The position numbers and the translations under genes are program-made. Positions 10,452 through 23,293 of a DNA stretch of 64,000 bases are shown one piece after another (within the stretch, counting starts at the first letter, position 1; each line of letters begins with the position of its first letter). Below the pieces are notes generated by a model. It worked only from the letters and a program-made list of their open reading frames with translations, ran no database searches and was not told where the DNA came from. The stretch comes from Anodontia alba (taxonomy: Eukaryota; Mollusca; Bivalvia; Lucinida; Lucinidae). The stretch lies in assembly GCA_964016985.1 (NCBI GenBank), contig OZ024827.1, forward strand, positions 59,850,181-59,914,180, given 5' to 3'.

Positions 10452-12529
10452 TTTTCTGTTTAGGCCTGCGTTGTCCTCAACAACAACATTCTAATTATTA
10501 GTCAACACAGCTAATATATATTAATGAGCTGGCTATCAATCCTAGTCATTAACAAGTGTCGCACTGCATGCAAGTGGGACTTTTCTTCATTTCAAGATTG
10601 CACACTATAGTTTGGAAACAAACCGATAATATCTCTTGATGTTTTACAGTTATATCCTTTGATAGTCTCCTATTTCTATCAGCGGTTTTTCGAAAGATCC
10701 TGTGTAAGGTATGTTCAGGGATTGATCTACATGGAGTCGTTTGAGGCTTAGCGTTTAAGCTTCCTCCCCATCCCGTAACTCAGCTAGGCCGTTGGCCATA
10801 CAATACGGCATTTGTGGTGCAGTATAATAGTTTTCATTCTGTTTTCTATAAAGTGCGGTTTCCGCGATGTTTTATGTCATTTAGCCCTGCCCTGCTGTCT
10901 GTGAAGGGCTGCGTTTTCTGACAGTGGCCTTTCCCGAGTATCTCTGTATTTATTTTCATATAAACATATCTATAAAGGGTGCCTTTTGAAATAAAGAATA
11001 TATAAAATAACACATATCTGAGTCTCGGCCTTTATTGATGCTTCTCCTATGAGAGCAATGTAATTTGCAGGGCCGCATATGCACCCTCTTTCTAACACCC
11101 GAGAGGACTCAAAGATCCCAAGAAAAAAATCTGCAGTATGATGAAGTGCTCGTAAATTGTACGACTATCATACGGCACTAAACACCAGCTGCAGTCATGA
11201 TGGACTAGCCTCTTAAAACTGTAAACCATGTTTTCTTATCTTATCATTATGCATATCTTATGTAACACAACTAATTAGCTCCTGCAGCAAGGAAACCAAT
11301 ACTGCATCTTTTATTACCTACACGAACTGTGCAAAATTTTATTTCTTGACCAATTTCGACAATTGAAAAACGAAAGTTTATTAACTTTTTCCCCTCTTTT
11401 CTACATTCAAATTGACTTTAAATGTGAAAAAAGAAAGATTAAAATATCCACTGTGATGTCGCGGCAGAAAGGAGAGGTATCTGATTACAAGTTAATGACC
11501 AGGCAGCTGACCACCACAGCATGTTGCAGAGCAAGAATTCGATGAAAAGAACAAAAACCACATGTTGTCAGCGGAAAGCCTCAAAACCCCACTTCCTTAT
11601 CATACCCCTATCTCTAGCCAGGAGGTTGGGTAACCCCACTTAATTTTATAAGAGCGCTTATCCAGCATGGAAGTCAAACAAAGCATTATGAAGTTTGCCC
11701 TTGGAAACAAAGGACATATGAAAATCGGAGTCTATAGAGACTCTTTACATGTCAGCAATGTAATTTGCTGGTCCACAAACGCTACATACTGGGCTGCACC
11801 AACTTAGGCGGCACTCGATTTCCTAAAATACCAGAATCTTATAGATCTCCAGGAAAATAAAAACCGAGAGACTTTAATGGCTGTCACTCGGCCCTTGCAT
11901 CAGCTGCAGAAAATAAATCATCAAACTTACGCGTATACATATGCCTAAAATTTGGCGACTCATCATTTAACAGGTTTTAATGTAACGTAAATGTCATCAG
12001 ACAGGTTTGCCATACCGTGAGGATCTTTTCCCTTGCCGGGTGCGGTGAACGAGCAGAGCCCAGTTTCACAATTGTTATTTAACTGCGGTCGCCCTTAACA
12101 TTAAGGACTGAGATTTACGAAGCAAAGGTTGCATTTTCGCATTAAAATGGAATTTCAATGATGAAACAAGCAACAGAATTCAATACCGTCTTCTGGACTA
12201 ACGCAGCAGTATTCATTTCATTGACTTTAAGTGCTCATTGCATATGTTAAAATTTCAGACCTCAGGGTAAGATATGCCCTGACATTAAGAAATGTTGTAA
12301 AAATTAACCCCGCTCTCCGCTTCGTGTAGGAAAACGCATTTGAATGTTCTATTTTATTATGTGATGGCAGCGGGGCACCGACTGATTGGAATCATTGCTA
12401 CATACTTACACAAATTTTGGACATGCTAAGACATGTTGCTGTTCGCAATGACCTTGGCCTGTCAGAGCTTATCTGCATGCTGGTATAGGCCTTTGCTCTC
12501 CTCGTTGATGCAGTACTGTGTTGAGTTGG

Positions 12530-12660
12530 AGTTCTGCTCATATATACGTTAGAGGGCGTAAGCTGTGTTGCAAACTTCATTACTGCTTATGAAGAGTCTC
12601 AATAAAACCAAAAGTCCCATTTTCTGATCCGTAGTGTATTCTTTGTTTCCAATCTTTTGC
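12530..12660 (+). repeat. LTR-like segment, copy 1
   Basis: 'gttagagggcgtaagctgtg' through 'gaagagtctcaataaaacc' to 'gtattctttgtttccaatc' repeats at 12780-12920 with few changes. The aataaa signal beside a CT-rich motif suggests the R/U5 part of an LTR. No internal domain was found between the copies, so a fragment or tandem partial element is likely. Confidence 0.45.
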
Positions 12661-12779
12661 CGTTTATTTTACTACACTGCAGCTGGTATTAGTGCCGTAT
12701 GGCGGCGGTAGAACGTCTCCCCGTACTTTACCATAGTGCAGATTATATTCCGTTTCCTTTGGGATCACTGGGCTCATTG

Positions 12780-12920
12780 TGGTATATTTGAAAATGAAGT
12801 TCTGTTCATGTATACGCTAGAGGGCGTAAGCAGTGTTGCAAACTTCATTACTGCTTATGAAGAGTCTCAATAAAACCTAGACTCCCATTTCCTGATCCGG
12901 AATGTGTTCTTTGTTTCCAA
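12780..12920 (+). repeat. LTR-like segment, copy 2
   Basis: Close direct copy of 12530-12660 with the same aataaa-containing motif, about 260 bases downstream. Confidence 0.45.
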
Positions 12921-13471
12921 AGGCAATCTTTTTGACGTTTTTTTCTCACTAGCATAATCCTTGTGCCGCCCTCTATTTATAGAGAAGTAACACAAACATG
13001 AAATATATTTAAAGTTATTCGGTGTACATTAAATGGAAGGTTGTCCTATAAATTCAGGTACTGATGTTTGTGACAGGGGCTTAATTTCATCTCTGACTGT
13101 AAAGTACTGTGTTAGTGGTAAAGACGATGCTTCTCGTAGCATGATTCTTTGTGAAAACAATGGTATCATACAGAATATTTAAAATTGAAATTTGTCCCAA
13201 AAGAAAAATGGATTTGCAAGGGATTCTACGATTTGAGTTTTTTTCTTTTTTTTTTTTTTTTTTTTGTCAAGACTGTAGTATTGTATATATTTATGCAGTT
13301 GAGATATTGATTAATTCATTAACGCTCAGTACCCAATACAAAATTACCTATACCAACCAGTGCTTACCCAGAATGATATTTAATCTAAACCAAATCTGCT
13401 CTGCTAAAAATATTTCTTAAGAAAGAGATTTTTGTCAAGTGTGTCAGTCCACTTATAATCATCAAGCATTG

Positions 13472-13612
13472 ATGGGTTAAAGTAACCATGACATAATATG
13501 CTCATTAGTAAGTAAAAACATTTAGTTAATGTCAAATCTGGGAAAAAGGTACACTACAATCTCGTTCTAACACAATTTTAGATATAACACGATTGGAAGA
13601 CCGGTTCCAAAA
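13472..13612 (+). repeat. Diverged direct repeat, copy 1
   Basis: 'tgggttaaagtaaccatgac' through 'gataacacgattggaagacc'-type sequence recurs about 300 bases on (13771-13916). Motifs such as 'taacacgattttggatataa' are palindromic in part and suggest a DNA-transposon fragment. Confidence 0.55.
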
Positions 13613-13770
13613 ATGTATACATTATACATAAAGGACAATAAATTGTATTTTTCTATATCATCTATATTTTTGGTGTGGTTATCACACGTTGTTTAGTTAA
13701 CATATTCTTCTTTAGATCCCAATAGTGGTGCTGTAAAGAAGTAATGGTATTCATTCTTCAACAGGCATTT

Positions 13771-13916
13771 ATGGGTTAAAAGGACCACATCATGATATGC
13801 TCAGTAGTAAGAAAAGGTAATTTGTGGTAAATCTGGGGAAAATTGTACACCACAATCTTGGTATAACACAATTCATTATAACACGATTTTGGATATAATA
13901 CAATTGGAAGACGGAT
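13771..13916 (+). repeat. Diverged direct repeat, copy 2
   Basis: Second copy of the 13472-13612 unit, with one extra 'cacaattcattataacacga' stretch. Confidence 0.55.
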
Positions 13917-14248
13917 TCAAAAAATGTATAGATAATATAGAAAAAGGACCATTAAAATCATTGTTTTTTATAATCTATACATTTTCGTATGTATATTACA
14001 CGATCGGTTAGCGTACACAGATTTCCCCATGTATCCCAAGATTAGTGCTATAAAGAGATTGTGATGTACTTCCTGTTTAAAAATCTCAAAATCAGTCATA
14101 TTGTCGGTGTCGACATGCACTAAGTGCACTTTTGGTTGGAGTGTTTAAAGAAAGACCCTTAGGACCATATTTAGTATAAATATTCAGACAATTTTAGTAT
14201 GTTTCAACGTTGCTTGTATAATAGTTCATATACAGTTTTTGTTTACAA

Positions 14249-14274
14249 AAAAAAAAAAAAAAAAAAAAAAAAAC
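14249..14274 (+). repeat. Poly-A run
   Basis: About 25 uninterrupted A. Could be a retroposon tail; no matching body was recognised. Confidence 0.9.
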
Positions 14275-14817
14275 AGTACGCACCAAAAATCAAAAATACT
14301 TCACGGTAAATAGAGGAAGTCCCGTTCAAATATATCCTTCAGAACACTGATCTGGGTCAACTCACTTTGCTGAAAGTTTGCTCAGGCTTTTTTCTGACAT
14401 ATTGTGTTCTAATAGTTTGGGCAATTAAATACATTTATGTATTTTGTCCAAATAGACTATACATTAAGGACAAAACTGGTGAAATTCATCGGGGCACGGT
14501 CATAATTCTGTGTCCCAAGGTAAGAAAACTTTATCCATGCTCTTCTCATCTGAGCATTATTTGTTTTTGTCTATCAAATATGAAACACCAGTAGTATAGG
14601 GTGGCACTATGGGTATTTAAGTAATTAAGCATTTATTAGCAAGAAAATACTCAGATGGTTTGAGAACGAAACAAGTTTTATAAGATATGGCCTCATGGTT
14701 ATAAAACTTTCAGGATCTGCTCAATTATGCATGTATGTTGTGTTGTTTTTTTCTGCCAATAAAGGTGAAAATGCCAATAATTGTTCGCATTTCTATCATC
14801 ATCAGCAGAAAGTCATT

Positions 14818-14911
14818 ATGCCCCGCCACCAAAAAAGTAGCGGGGTATTATGTTATACCCTCTGAAATTTCGAGTGTCCGTCCGTCAGTCCGTCCGTCCG
14901 TCCGTACGTCA
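14818..14911 (-). mobile_element. Terminal hairpin plus (GTCC)n of a Pearl/Helentron-like element
   Basis: The stem 'atgccccgc' / 'gcggggtat' (one G-T pair) encloses a short loop and is followed by a GTCC/GTCA-rich microsatellite (14876-14911), then the 191-bp array. The same order in reverse (array, GGAC-rich tract, hairpin) occurs at 29.9-30.0 and 42.6 kb. Bivalve Pearl elements and related non-autonomous Helentrons are known to pair ~160-bp tandem cores with an ACGG microsatellite. The assignment is by this architecture. Confidence 0.55.
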
Positions 14912-14929
14912 GTGCCCCCACCATTCTTC

Positions 14930-15770
14930 TACCCGCAACTCCTCCTACAGTTTTAGGCCAATCCTTTTCAAACTTTACAGGCGCTTTTAGGATGGTCTGA
15001 AAATATGCTTATTGTTTTTTCAGAATCCTGAAATTATCATTTATCACATTTGTTTCATTTTTAACTTAGACTTTTTTCGAGCCTTACTTCTACAGATATG
15101 TATAGGGAGTATGTACCTTCTGCCCGCAACTCCTCCTACAGTTTTAAGCCAATCCTTTTCAAACTTTACAGGCGCTTTTAGGATGGTCTGAAGATATGCA
15201 TATTGTATTTTTAGAATCCTGAAATTATTTTTTTTTTTTACATTTTTTGCATTTTTAACAGACTTTTTCCGAGCTCTAATACTACAGAAATGTAGAGGTA
15301 GTATGTACCTTCTGCCCGCAACTCCTCCTACAGTTTTAGGCCAATCCTTTTCAAACTTTACAGGCGCTTTTAGGATGGTCTGAAGATATGCATATTGTTT
15401 TTTCAGAATCCTGAAATTATCTTTTATTACATTTTTTTCATTTTTAACTTAGACTTTTTTCGAGCCCTAATACTACAGAAATGTTTAGGGAGTATGTACC
15501 TTCTGCCCGCAACTCCTCCTACAGTTTTAGGCCAATCCTTCTCAAACTTGACAGGCGCTTTTAAGATGGTCTGAAGATATGCATATTGTTTTTTCAGAAT
15601 CCTGAAATTATTTTTATTACAGTTTTTACATTTTTAACTTAGACTTTTTTCGAGCCCTAATACTACAGAAATGTATAGGGAGTATGTACCTTGTACGCGC
15701 AACTCCTCCTACATTTTCAGGCCGATCCTTTTGAAACTTTACACACGCTTTTAGGATGCATTTTTGCTAT
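14930..15770 (-). repeat. Tandem array, ~191-bp unit
   Basis: The phrase 'cgcaactcctcctaca' recurs at about 14934, 15125, 15317, 15508 and 15698, a period of 190-192 bases. The last unit is the most diverged. Each unit holds 'ggccaatccttttcaaactt' and 'gagccctaatactacagaaa'. There is no coding signal. Confidence 0.9.
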
Positions 15771-16460
15771 GATAAGCTGAAGTTTCGAGTTATTTGGCCT
15801 TTTGGTTCTCAATAAGGCGGCTATGGCGACCTTAGATGTTGGATTTTGATCGGAACGATTTTAGCTATTTTTGATCTACAGTTCATCCCGATACTTCATA
15901 TTAAGCTTCGCGTCAATTGGCCGTTCCCTTTAGCAGAAGAAGTCCCAAATAAATTTTTAAGATGACGACCGTCTTGGATTTCCATTTGGGACGATCTTTA
16001 GCTAGTTTTGATGGGCAAGTCACCCTGGTACTTCTTACTAAGTTTCAATTCAGTGGCCTTTCAGAACAAGAGAAGTTCAATATTTTCAAGATGGCGGTAG
16101 TGACGGCCATCTTGGATTTCCGTTTGGAACGATTATAGCCATTTTTAATTTACAAAGTGCCCCGATAGCATGTTTCCAATCAAATTGCCTTTCCGTTCAT
16201 GAGAGAAAGTTCAAAATCGATTTTCAAGGTGGCCGCCGTGGTGGCCATTTTGAATTTGCTATGAACCCACTGAGATTTAGTTATTTTCGATCTGCAAGTC
16301 ACCCCGATACTTCCTATCAAGTTTCGAGTAAATTGGCTGAGGTGTGTAGGACGAATAGTCTCTTAAAGCAAATTGTTGACGCCGCACGATGGATGACGCA
16401 CGGCGGATATGACCGATCACTATAGCTAACCTTGAGCAACCCGTGCTGACATGAGCTAAC
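15771..16460 (-). repeat. Tandem array, ~138-bp unit, diverged
   Basis: Four diverged units marked by 'gatct.caagtcaccccgata' at about 15878, 16009, 16148 and 16290, with 'aagatggcg..ggccatcttgga' between them. It ends in a GC-rich tail (gacgccgcacgatggatgac). It directly follows the 191-bp array and probably belongs to the same element. Confidence 0.7.
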
Positions 16461-16904
16461 AACAACAGATTTTTACTATCTTTTCAATAGAAGGGATACT
16501 GTCCCCCGATTTTAGTTCAATAGATTTTATAGGTATGCCCTCAAAAATCTTATATTTTCGAAAACACAATAACATGTTCCACATGAATTCGGACAGACGC
16601 TGTCCGACGTGTCTTCTCAACATCAAGGGGATGTCTTCTCAACATCAAGGGGATGTTATTGGAATTGCTAGTTCCGCATGGTAAAACCGAACATTGTCTT
16701 TAGTGTTAAAAACTCGGTCGACCATAACAATATCACCAGGCAAAAGGTTATTAAGAACTCTTGATGTATCTGTTAGGTGTTTATCAGAGGATTTCCTGTA
16801 AATAATTCGAAACAATCCATGGTTACTACAATCTTTTTCCAAAGTCCTTCCTAAAACACTGTGGCATGGACTGCCTCAAATTCTCTCTCGTGGGCTATCT
16901 TACT

Positions 16905-18410
16905 TGCAGCCGAAGTCTATAGTATAAACATCCAGCGTCCTGTGAAAACTTTGCACTGATCTTAACCAAATCTAGATTCAGATTGTTACGCGTCCATTTT
17001 CGCAGTTTTACAATACAATTATTGCCCTTAGTTATTATCAAAATATTGTTTCCGCTCTTTATCTTGTAAACAAATCCACGGAATTTAACCAAATTTAGCA
17101 TATGCATTGACCTTAACCAGACCTACTATGATTGTGTCGCATCCATTTTCGAAAGTTTATAATAAAGTCATGCCTTTGGTCAACGTCAGAATTTAATTTC
17201 GTTTCCGCTCAATATCTTGTGAACAAATCGATGTAATTTGATCAAATTATGTATATGCATTGACCTTAACACGAGCTAGGTTGGGATGAGTACGCGTCTA
17301 CTCACGCAAATCAACAACACATTTGTGGTCCTAGGGTAACGTCAGAATTCGTTTTTGCTCAATATCTTGTAAATTGATTGATGGAATTTTATCAATTTTT
17401 GCATATGCATTGACATGAACCATATCTGTTATACGTCCATTTTTGCAGCTTTACAGCACATTTATTATCCTTAGTTATCGTAGGAATTTCGTTTCCGCTC
17501 ATTATCTTGTAAATAAATCGATTGGATTCGATCAAATTTCGCATAGGCATTGACCTTAACCAGATCTATGTTGGAATTGTTACGCGTCCATTTTCGCAAG
17601 TTTAAAACACTGTTCGGACCCTTGGTTAATGTCAGAAGTTTGTTTTCGCTCAAAATCTTAAGAACCAATCGATACATTTTAATCAAATTTTGCATATGCA
17701 TTGACCTTAACCAGAGCTAGGTTGGGATTGTTACGCGTCTATTTTCGCAAATTTACAACACAGTTATGGCCCTTTGTTAACGTCGGAATTTCGTTTCCGT
17801 GAATATTTTGTGAAGAAAGCAATGGAATTTGATTAAATTTTGCACCTGCATTGACCTTAACCAGATCTAGGTCGGGATTGTTATGCATCTATTTTTGCAA
17901 ACTTACAACACAGTTATGGCCTTTATTATTGTCAAAATTTCGTTTCCGCCCCATATCTTGTGAACAAATCAATGGACTTTAATCAGATGTTGCATATGCA
18001 TTGACCTTGACCAGATAGATTGGGATTGGTTACGTGTCAGTTTTCACAAATTTACATCAGTTATAGTCCTCGATTATCGTCAGAATTTCGTCTCTACAAA
18101 ATATCTTGAGAATGAATAGATAGAATATGACCAAGTTTTGCAGATGCATTTACGTTGATTACATCTAGCTTAGGATTGTTACGCATCAGCTTTTCACAGT
18201 ATACAGCACAGTTATTGTCCTTCACGTTTATTGTCAAATTTGTTTCTGCTCAATATCTTGGGAACAATTTGATGGACTTTGACCAAGTTTGTATATGCAC
18301 TGATGTTAACCAGATCTAGACTGGAATTATTACACATCAATTTTATACCTGCAAACTATGTTTGTGTGGGCAAATACTGTTTTCGTGTCCGTCCGTCTGT
18401 CCGTCCTATA
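16905..18410 (-). repeat. Tandem array, ~150-bp unit, about nine copies
   Basis: 'gcatatgcattgaccttaac' or a near match recurs at about 17100, 17245, 17405, 17545, 17695, 17845 and 17995, with more diverged copies near 18145 and 18297. Each unit carries 'gaatttcgtttccgctcaat' and 'atcttgtgaacaaatcgat'. The array stops at a GTCC-rich tract (18389-18406). It is a satellite-like core of Pearl/Helentron type. Confidence 0.85.
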
Positions 18411-19439
18411 CGTTTTGTTTTGTGTGTGAGGGGTATCTAATAAGCTCTTCTTATGGACATTTTTTGTTTGTAAAAGCTGATACCTTGTTGTGCACCAGGA
18501 GATTTGGAAAACCCATTTACTAGCAAATGAGCATGGTTCCCTTGAATTTATCGACTCTTTCACTTTGTATTGTTTTCGCTTCGGTAGCAAAATGGCGAAT
18601 GCGCTTGTGCACATATTTTGATGACGTCACAATAAAACAAAGATTACAACTAATTAAATTCAAATACAAATTTAATAGAGCAAACAGAAGTTCATCACAC
18701 TGTACAGCTATCCATTTTGAGTTTTTCAAGGCCAGAGAGTAGTGCTGCCATGTAGAACAGGAAGTAAAATAAAAAGCTGCACTATTTATACAAACGGGGA
18801 AATAATTACCCCTGACTGTAGTACTGCCATGTTGAACAAGACTTGAAATAAACAGCGAATATTATGTAAACAGCAAATAACGATTTGAATTTGACGTGTT
18901 GTTTGTCCAATGAAATCGTGTTTTATTTATGTCATTGTCCCGGATGTGTTTTATTGTCTGATGGAATACCGAGGAAGTTAAGGCAAGACCAAAACACATA
19001 CTGGCTATCGCCGAAAAATATAAACGAAGTCATTCGAGAAAGACCATAACGATAACTTGCCTGTTTCATATTGTATATGTGTTTTGACTGTGAGCTACTC
19101 AATACAAATGCATATGTGGAAGCATGTAATTAAGTTGATAAAATAAACAGATGTATGCTATATTTACATTATTTTTTTTAACTGCCAAGCATAGTACTAT
19201 GTATGTATGCATTTATGTATTTTAAGTCATGTACAGAGGTGACACAAATCAGAAAGGTGACGTTAACTACAGTCATATTTTATATAAAAAAAAAAAAAAA
19301 AAAATGAGTCTAAGTCTTTAGCAGCCCAGAAAAGGAACCAAACCAATCACAATCAGACAAAACAACTGGCCATTTTCAAAATACAAATAAATCAACTAAA
19401 ACAAAAGTTGATACAAGACCAACTTTTACAACTCGGCTA

Positions 19440-20033
19440 ACCTTTATCACAGGTTCTTGCATTCTTAAGCATGTAGAGACGAAGTTTTTAGATGAAAATG
19501 TCAGAGTCAAACATTTCAAAAATGCCAAAATTGACATTCTTAAAGACAAACTATCTAAAATGGATTTAGCACATTATAAACAGATTGTAATTCACGTTGG
19601 GGGTCATGATGTCGATGCTAACATAAGTCAAAATTCTTTCAGAAACAAATACAAACAATTGCTTGATGACATCATTAAACAAAATAGTAAAGTCTTTGTC
19701 TCTGGACTTTTACCTAGGGAAAGGAAAAATATGAAACCCATTAATGACATCCTAAAGACATTATGCAAAAGTGTGAACATTGAGTTTATTGGTAACCATG
19801 ACTCATTTATACTGGCATCCGGAGAATTTCCCTTAGAGTTTTTTCATGCAGATAAAATAAATCTAAAATTTGCGAGAATACGAGCCCTTATTCAAAACAT
19901 ACACCGTAAATGCCCTATTTTGCCAAAGCCAAATAATGCAGTATCAGAACGGTATACCAATACAACTCGTCACAATGTAAGAACCTTTGTTCCCACAACT
20001 CACACAAGTAGTAGACGTGAAAAAGCCACATAG
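19440..20033 (+). pseudogene. LINE SGNH/GDSL-like esterase region
   Basis: The frame is open before the ATG at 19560, so that ATG is not the true start. ITGSCILKHV resembles the nucleophile block and VIHVGGHDVD the block III of SGNH hydrolases as found in LINE ORF1 proteins. FHADKINL near the end fits the His block. The ORF stops at 20033 while element-like sequence continues. The function of such domains in LINEs is unsettled; lipid or membrane hydrolysis has been proposed. Confidence 0.6.
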
Positions 20034-20267
20034 GTAGTAGACGTAGACCTATTTGGGTATACGCATCGTCTAGGGTTCGTACTAACCAACATTATAAAAG
20101 AAATTCCAAATATAGCTTACTGAATAGTTTCTGTAATGTATGCAATCAAACTATCTGCAGCCCTGATTGCATAAATTTCAATACTAAAACAAGGTTTAAT
20201 ACAGAATCCACTGAAAGTAACAGTACAAACTTGATAAGCTGTGTAAGAGATGCACACTGCAATAACA

Positions 20268-20360
20268 CAGACGTGACTACTAATAACAATCAAGAAACTG
20301 ACTCGACAGAATCGTTGCATGCTACTAATAATAATCAAGAAACTGACTCGACAGAAACGT
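20268..20360 (+). repeat. 45-bp tandem duplication inside the LINE
   Basis: Two in-frame copies of a 15-residue unit (TNNNQETDSTESLHA and a near-identical second copy) in a low-complexity linker before the endonuclease region. Confidence 0.9.
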
Positions 20361-20399
20361 TGCATGCACGGAATAGTGGTCCGATCAAACCTGAATTAA

Positions 20400-21468
20400 A
20401 GAACAACTTAAACTATCAGCGCCTTGGTTTCCACATAGGAAATTTAAACATTAGACACTTAAAGCCAAAACTTGACGATATTAAAATAGTATTGACTGGG
20501 TCAAACTATGTAGACATTTTTGGATTTTGTGAAACTTTTTTTAAATAACAGGACAGACGACTCAATCTTAAATATTGATGGCTACAGATTTGAAAGAAAA
20601 GATAGACAGAACTGCAATGCAATGCCAACAGATAAAGAAGGAGGCATACTCATCTATGTTGCTAACCACATAGATTATATCCGCCGAGCTGACCTTGATA
20701 CAGAAGACATAGAATCTATTTGGGTTGAAATCAAAATAAAAAACAGTAGTTCTTTTCTTGTTTGCTCAGTATATAGACCCCCTTCTTCTAAAACTGTATG
20801 GTTCGAATTATTTTCAAAACAGCTCGAGAAAGCCGGTGCTAATAATGAAGAGCTATATGTTATGGGGGATATTAATATTGATATAAAAGATGGCCACATA
20901 AGTAATTCTACATGGAAACATACCATTGAACCATGACCTATCTCAAATTATTAGAGAACCAACAAGAATCACAGCCCATTCTGAAACACTAATCGACCAT
21001 ATATATGCCTCAAAACCAGAACATGCTGTCGATGTATCGGTTCCCTGCATAGCAATTAGTGATCACTATCCGGTCTGTTTTACTCGCACAAAGACTAAAA
21101 ATCAAGTTAAACGATTGCATCATAAAACTATTAAATATAGATGCTATAAAAATTACAGTGAAGATTCTTTTCTGTCAGAATTATCAGAGACAATGTCTAG
21201 CCTGAGCTTCTCCGCAAATAACACAAATATGAACTTTGCCCTCTGGCATTCCTCATTTATGTCACTTTTCGATAAACATGTCCCAGTGAAATCGAGACGT
21301 GTAAAACATGAGAGACAACCTGAATGGCTTAACGATGAAATAAAGCATGCAATTAGAAACAGAGATATGCACCATAAGAATAAAGATTGGAAGCAATATA
21401 AGTACTGGAGAAATCACACAACGCGCCTAATACGAAAGTCTAAAAACAGTTTTTCTCAAATGCAATAG
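20400..21468 (+). pseudogene. LINE endonuclease region (APE-type), frameshifted
   Basis: Recognisable blocks spread over three frames: GNLNIRHLKPKLDDI, a GFCETF block, VCSVYRPPSS, YVMGDINIDI, ETLIDHIYAS and ISDHYPV. These are the usual order of the apurinic-like endonuclease (N, E, Y/RPP, GDxN, DHI, SDHxP). Frame changes near 20545 and 20930 break it. Confidence 0.75.
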
Positions 21469-21749
21469 CAGAGAACAAAGATAATGCATATATATAGAAA
21501 CACATTAAAAGTCTTAGCGGCCAAACAACTGATTCTAAGCTACCAAAAGAACTTACCATAGATGATACTTATTTTGATAACCCTCTTGACATCGTAGAAA
21601 AACTAAACACATATTTCTCCAATATCGGTGACAGATTAAAAGCTGCTCAAAATAATGATCATAATAACAAACACAAGGAAGATTTCGAAAAGCTAAAAAC
21701 ATATATTGAAATGTTACTTCCGTCTGAAGTTGAGTTTAGAATACCTTTC

Positions 21750-22670
21750 ATGAAACAAAATGACGTGATTTCTAACGTACAATCACTAGACATAACAAAA
21801 GCAACTGGACTAGACGAATGACTTCCAAAATTCTCAAAACATCAGCAGAAATTATGGGCCAAAATTTGTTAAAACTAATAAAATATAAGTATACAAAAAT
21901 GGTCAATTTCCAGATACACTGAAGGTAGCAAAATTGTTTCCTATCCATAAAAACGGGCTAAAAAGCGATCCTCCAAATTACAGGCTCGTTTCCATTCTCC
22001 CTGTTGTATCAAAAATAATAGAAAAACACATTACAAAACATTTATTTTCCTACCTTAATAAGTATAAATTACTCCATCAGTCTCAGTCAGGTTTTCGCAG
22101 AAAACATTCATGCAATACTGCTCTTATTATCTTGATTAATAGGTGGTTAAAACATATCGATAAAGGTGATATTGTTGGCGCCATCTTCTTTGACTTAAGA
22201 AAGGCTTTTGACATAGTTGATCATGAATTGCTGATGAAAAAAACTATCGATTTATAAATTTAGCCAAACATCATTAGCCTGGATCAAGTCGTACCTTTCA
22301 GGAAGAAAACAATGTATAGTTGACAAAGAAATAAGTTCTTCTATTCAATTAATCAGATCGGGCGTGTCGCAGGGATCTGTATTAGGCCCTGTGTTATTTC
22401 TTATTTTCATAAACGACCAACCATTATTCACAGAGGGTGTAAATGTTGATATATACGTGGATGATGGATGATAATACTATGCACGTGGCAGATAAAGACC
22501 GAGTGAAAATCGAAAAAAGTCTCCAGCTGGGAGCAAATGGTTTTAAGAGATGGTGCACCAGTAACAATATGTTAATAAATGCTCATAAAACTACATTAGT
22601 GACTCTGGGCGCTAGTCAAAATCTTTCACGTATAGAAACAGTTCATGTATATTTAGAATAAGAAATTATA
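21750..22670 (+). pseudogene. LINE reverse transcriptase region, broken
   Basis: Blocks NYRLVSILPVVSKIIEK, QSGFRRKHSC and FFDLRKAFDIVDH, then after a frame change SGVSQGSVLGPVLF and YVDD (22454-22465), the catalytic box. A TGA follows the box four residues on (22469-22471). A typical non-LTR RT, inactivated. Confidence 0.8.
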
Positions 22671-23293
22671 AAGGAAGTCAACCATCAAAAGTTGCTTGGA
22701 ATAATTATCGATCGAAATCTTACATGGGACAAACAAATAGATGCAGTTTGCCTAAATGTTACTAGACGAACAACTCTGCTTAAACTACTATCCAAATATT
22801 TTAATAAATCAGGTCTAAAACAATACTACAATTCTTATATTTTTCTGTATTGGATTATGGCTGTTTGATTTCGGGTCACTGTTCAAATTTAAATATAAAC
22901 AGATTAGTTAAACTTCAGAAACGAGCAGCTAGGATAATTCTTACTGTCGATTACACTACACCATCGAACATAATGTTTCGAGACTTAAACGGGTTACCAT
23001 TTACAAAGTGAATTCAATACCATACATGTGTAATGATGTACAAGGCACTTAATGATCTTGCATCTGAATATATAAGTAGTCAGTTTTCTAAAACATTCGA
23101 AACTTACTCCAGACATTTACGTTCTGTTGATAATGAACTTCTCCGAGTGCCATATTCTAGAACTTTCTATTTTGAAAAATCATTTACAGTTGATGGCGCT
23201 AAGCAATGGAATAACTTACCTGTAAATCTGCGAACACTACCAAATCTTAACAGCTTCAAAATTTCACTTAAATCATACCTTCAAAACATCTGA
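22671..23293 (+). pseudogene. LINE C-terminal region
   Basis: HQKLLGIIIDRNLTW and LQKRAARIILTVDY motifs, then an open 86-residue end containing GAKQWNNLPVNLR, common at the C terminus of CR1-like ORF2. Frame breaks occur at about 22660, 22850 and 23010. Confidence 0.7.

Larger units (their letters stand above)
9387..14815. other. Intergenic region downstream of the TIR gene
   Basis: No gene recognised. Contains R1 copies (9826-9925, 10086-10451), a poly-C run near 9841-9856, a direct pair of LTR-like segments (12530-12660, 12780-12920), a T run (13243-13265), a ~300-bp-spaced duplication (13472-13612 and 13771-13916) and an A run (14249-14274). Between 10.5 and 12.5 kb I see nothing I can name. 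Confidence 0.6.

Noticed and set aside
14930..18410. CRISPR-like array
   Set aside because: Whole ~140-190-bp units repeat and diverge together. There are no short constant repeats with unique spacers, and the DNA is eukaryotic.
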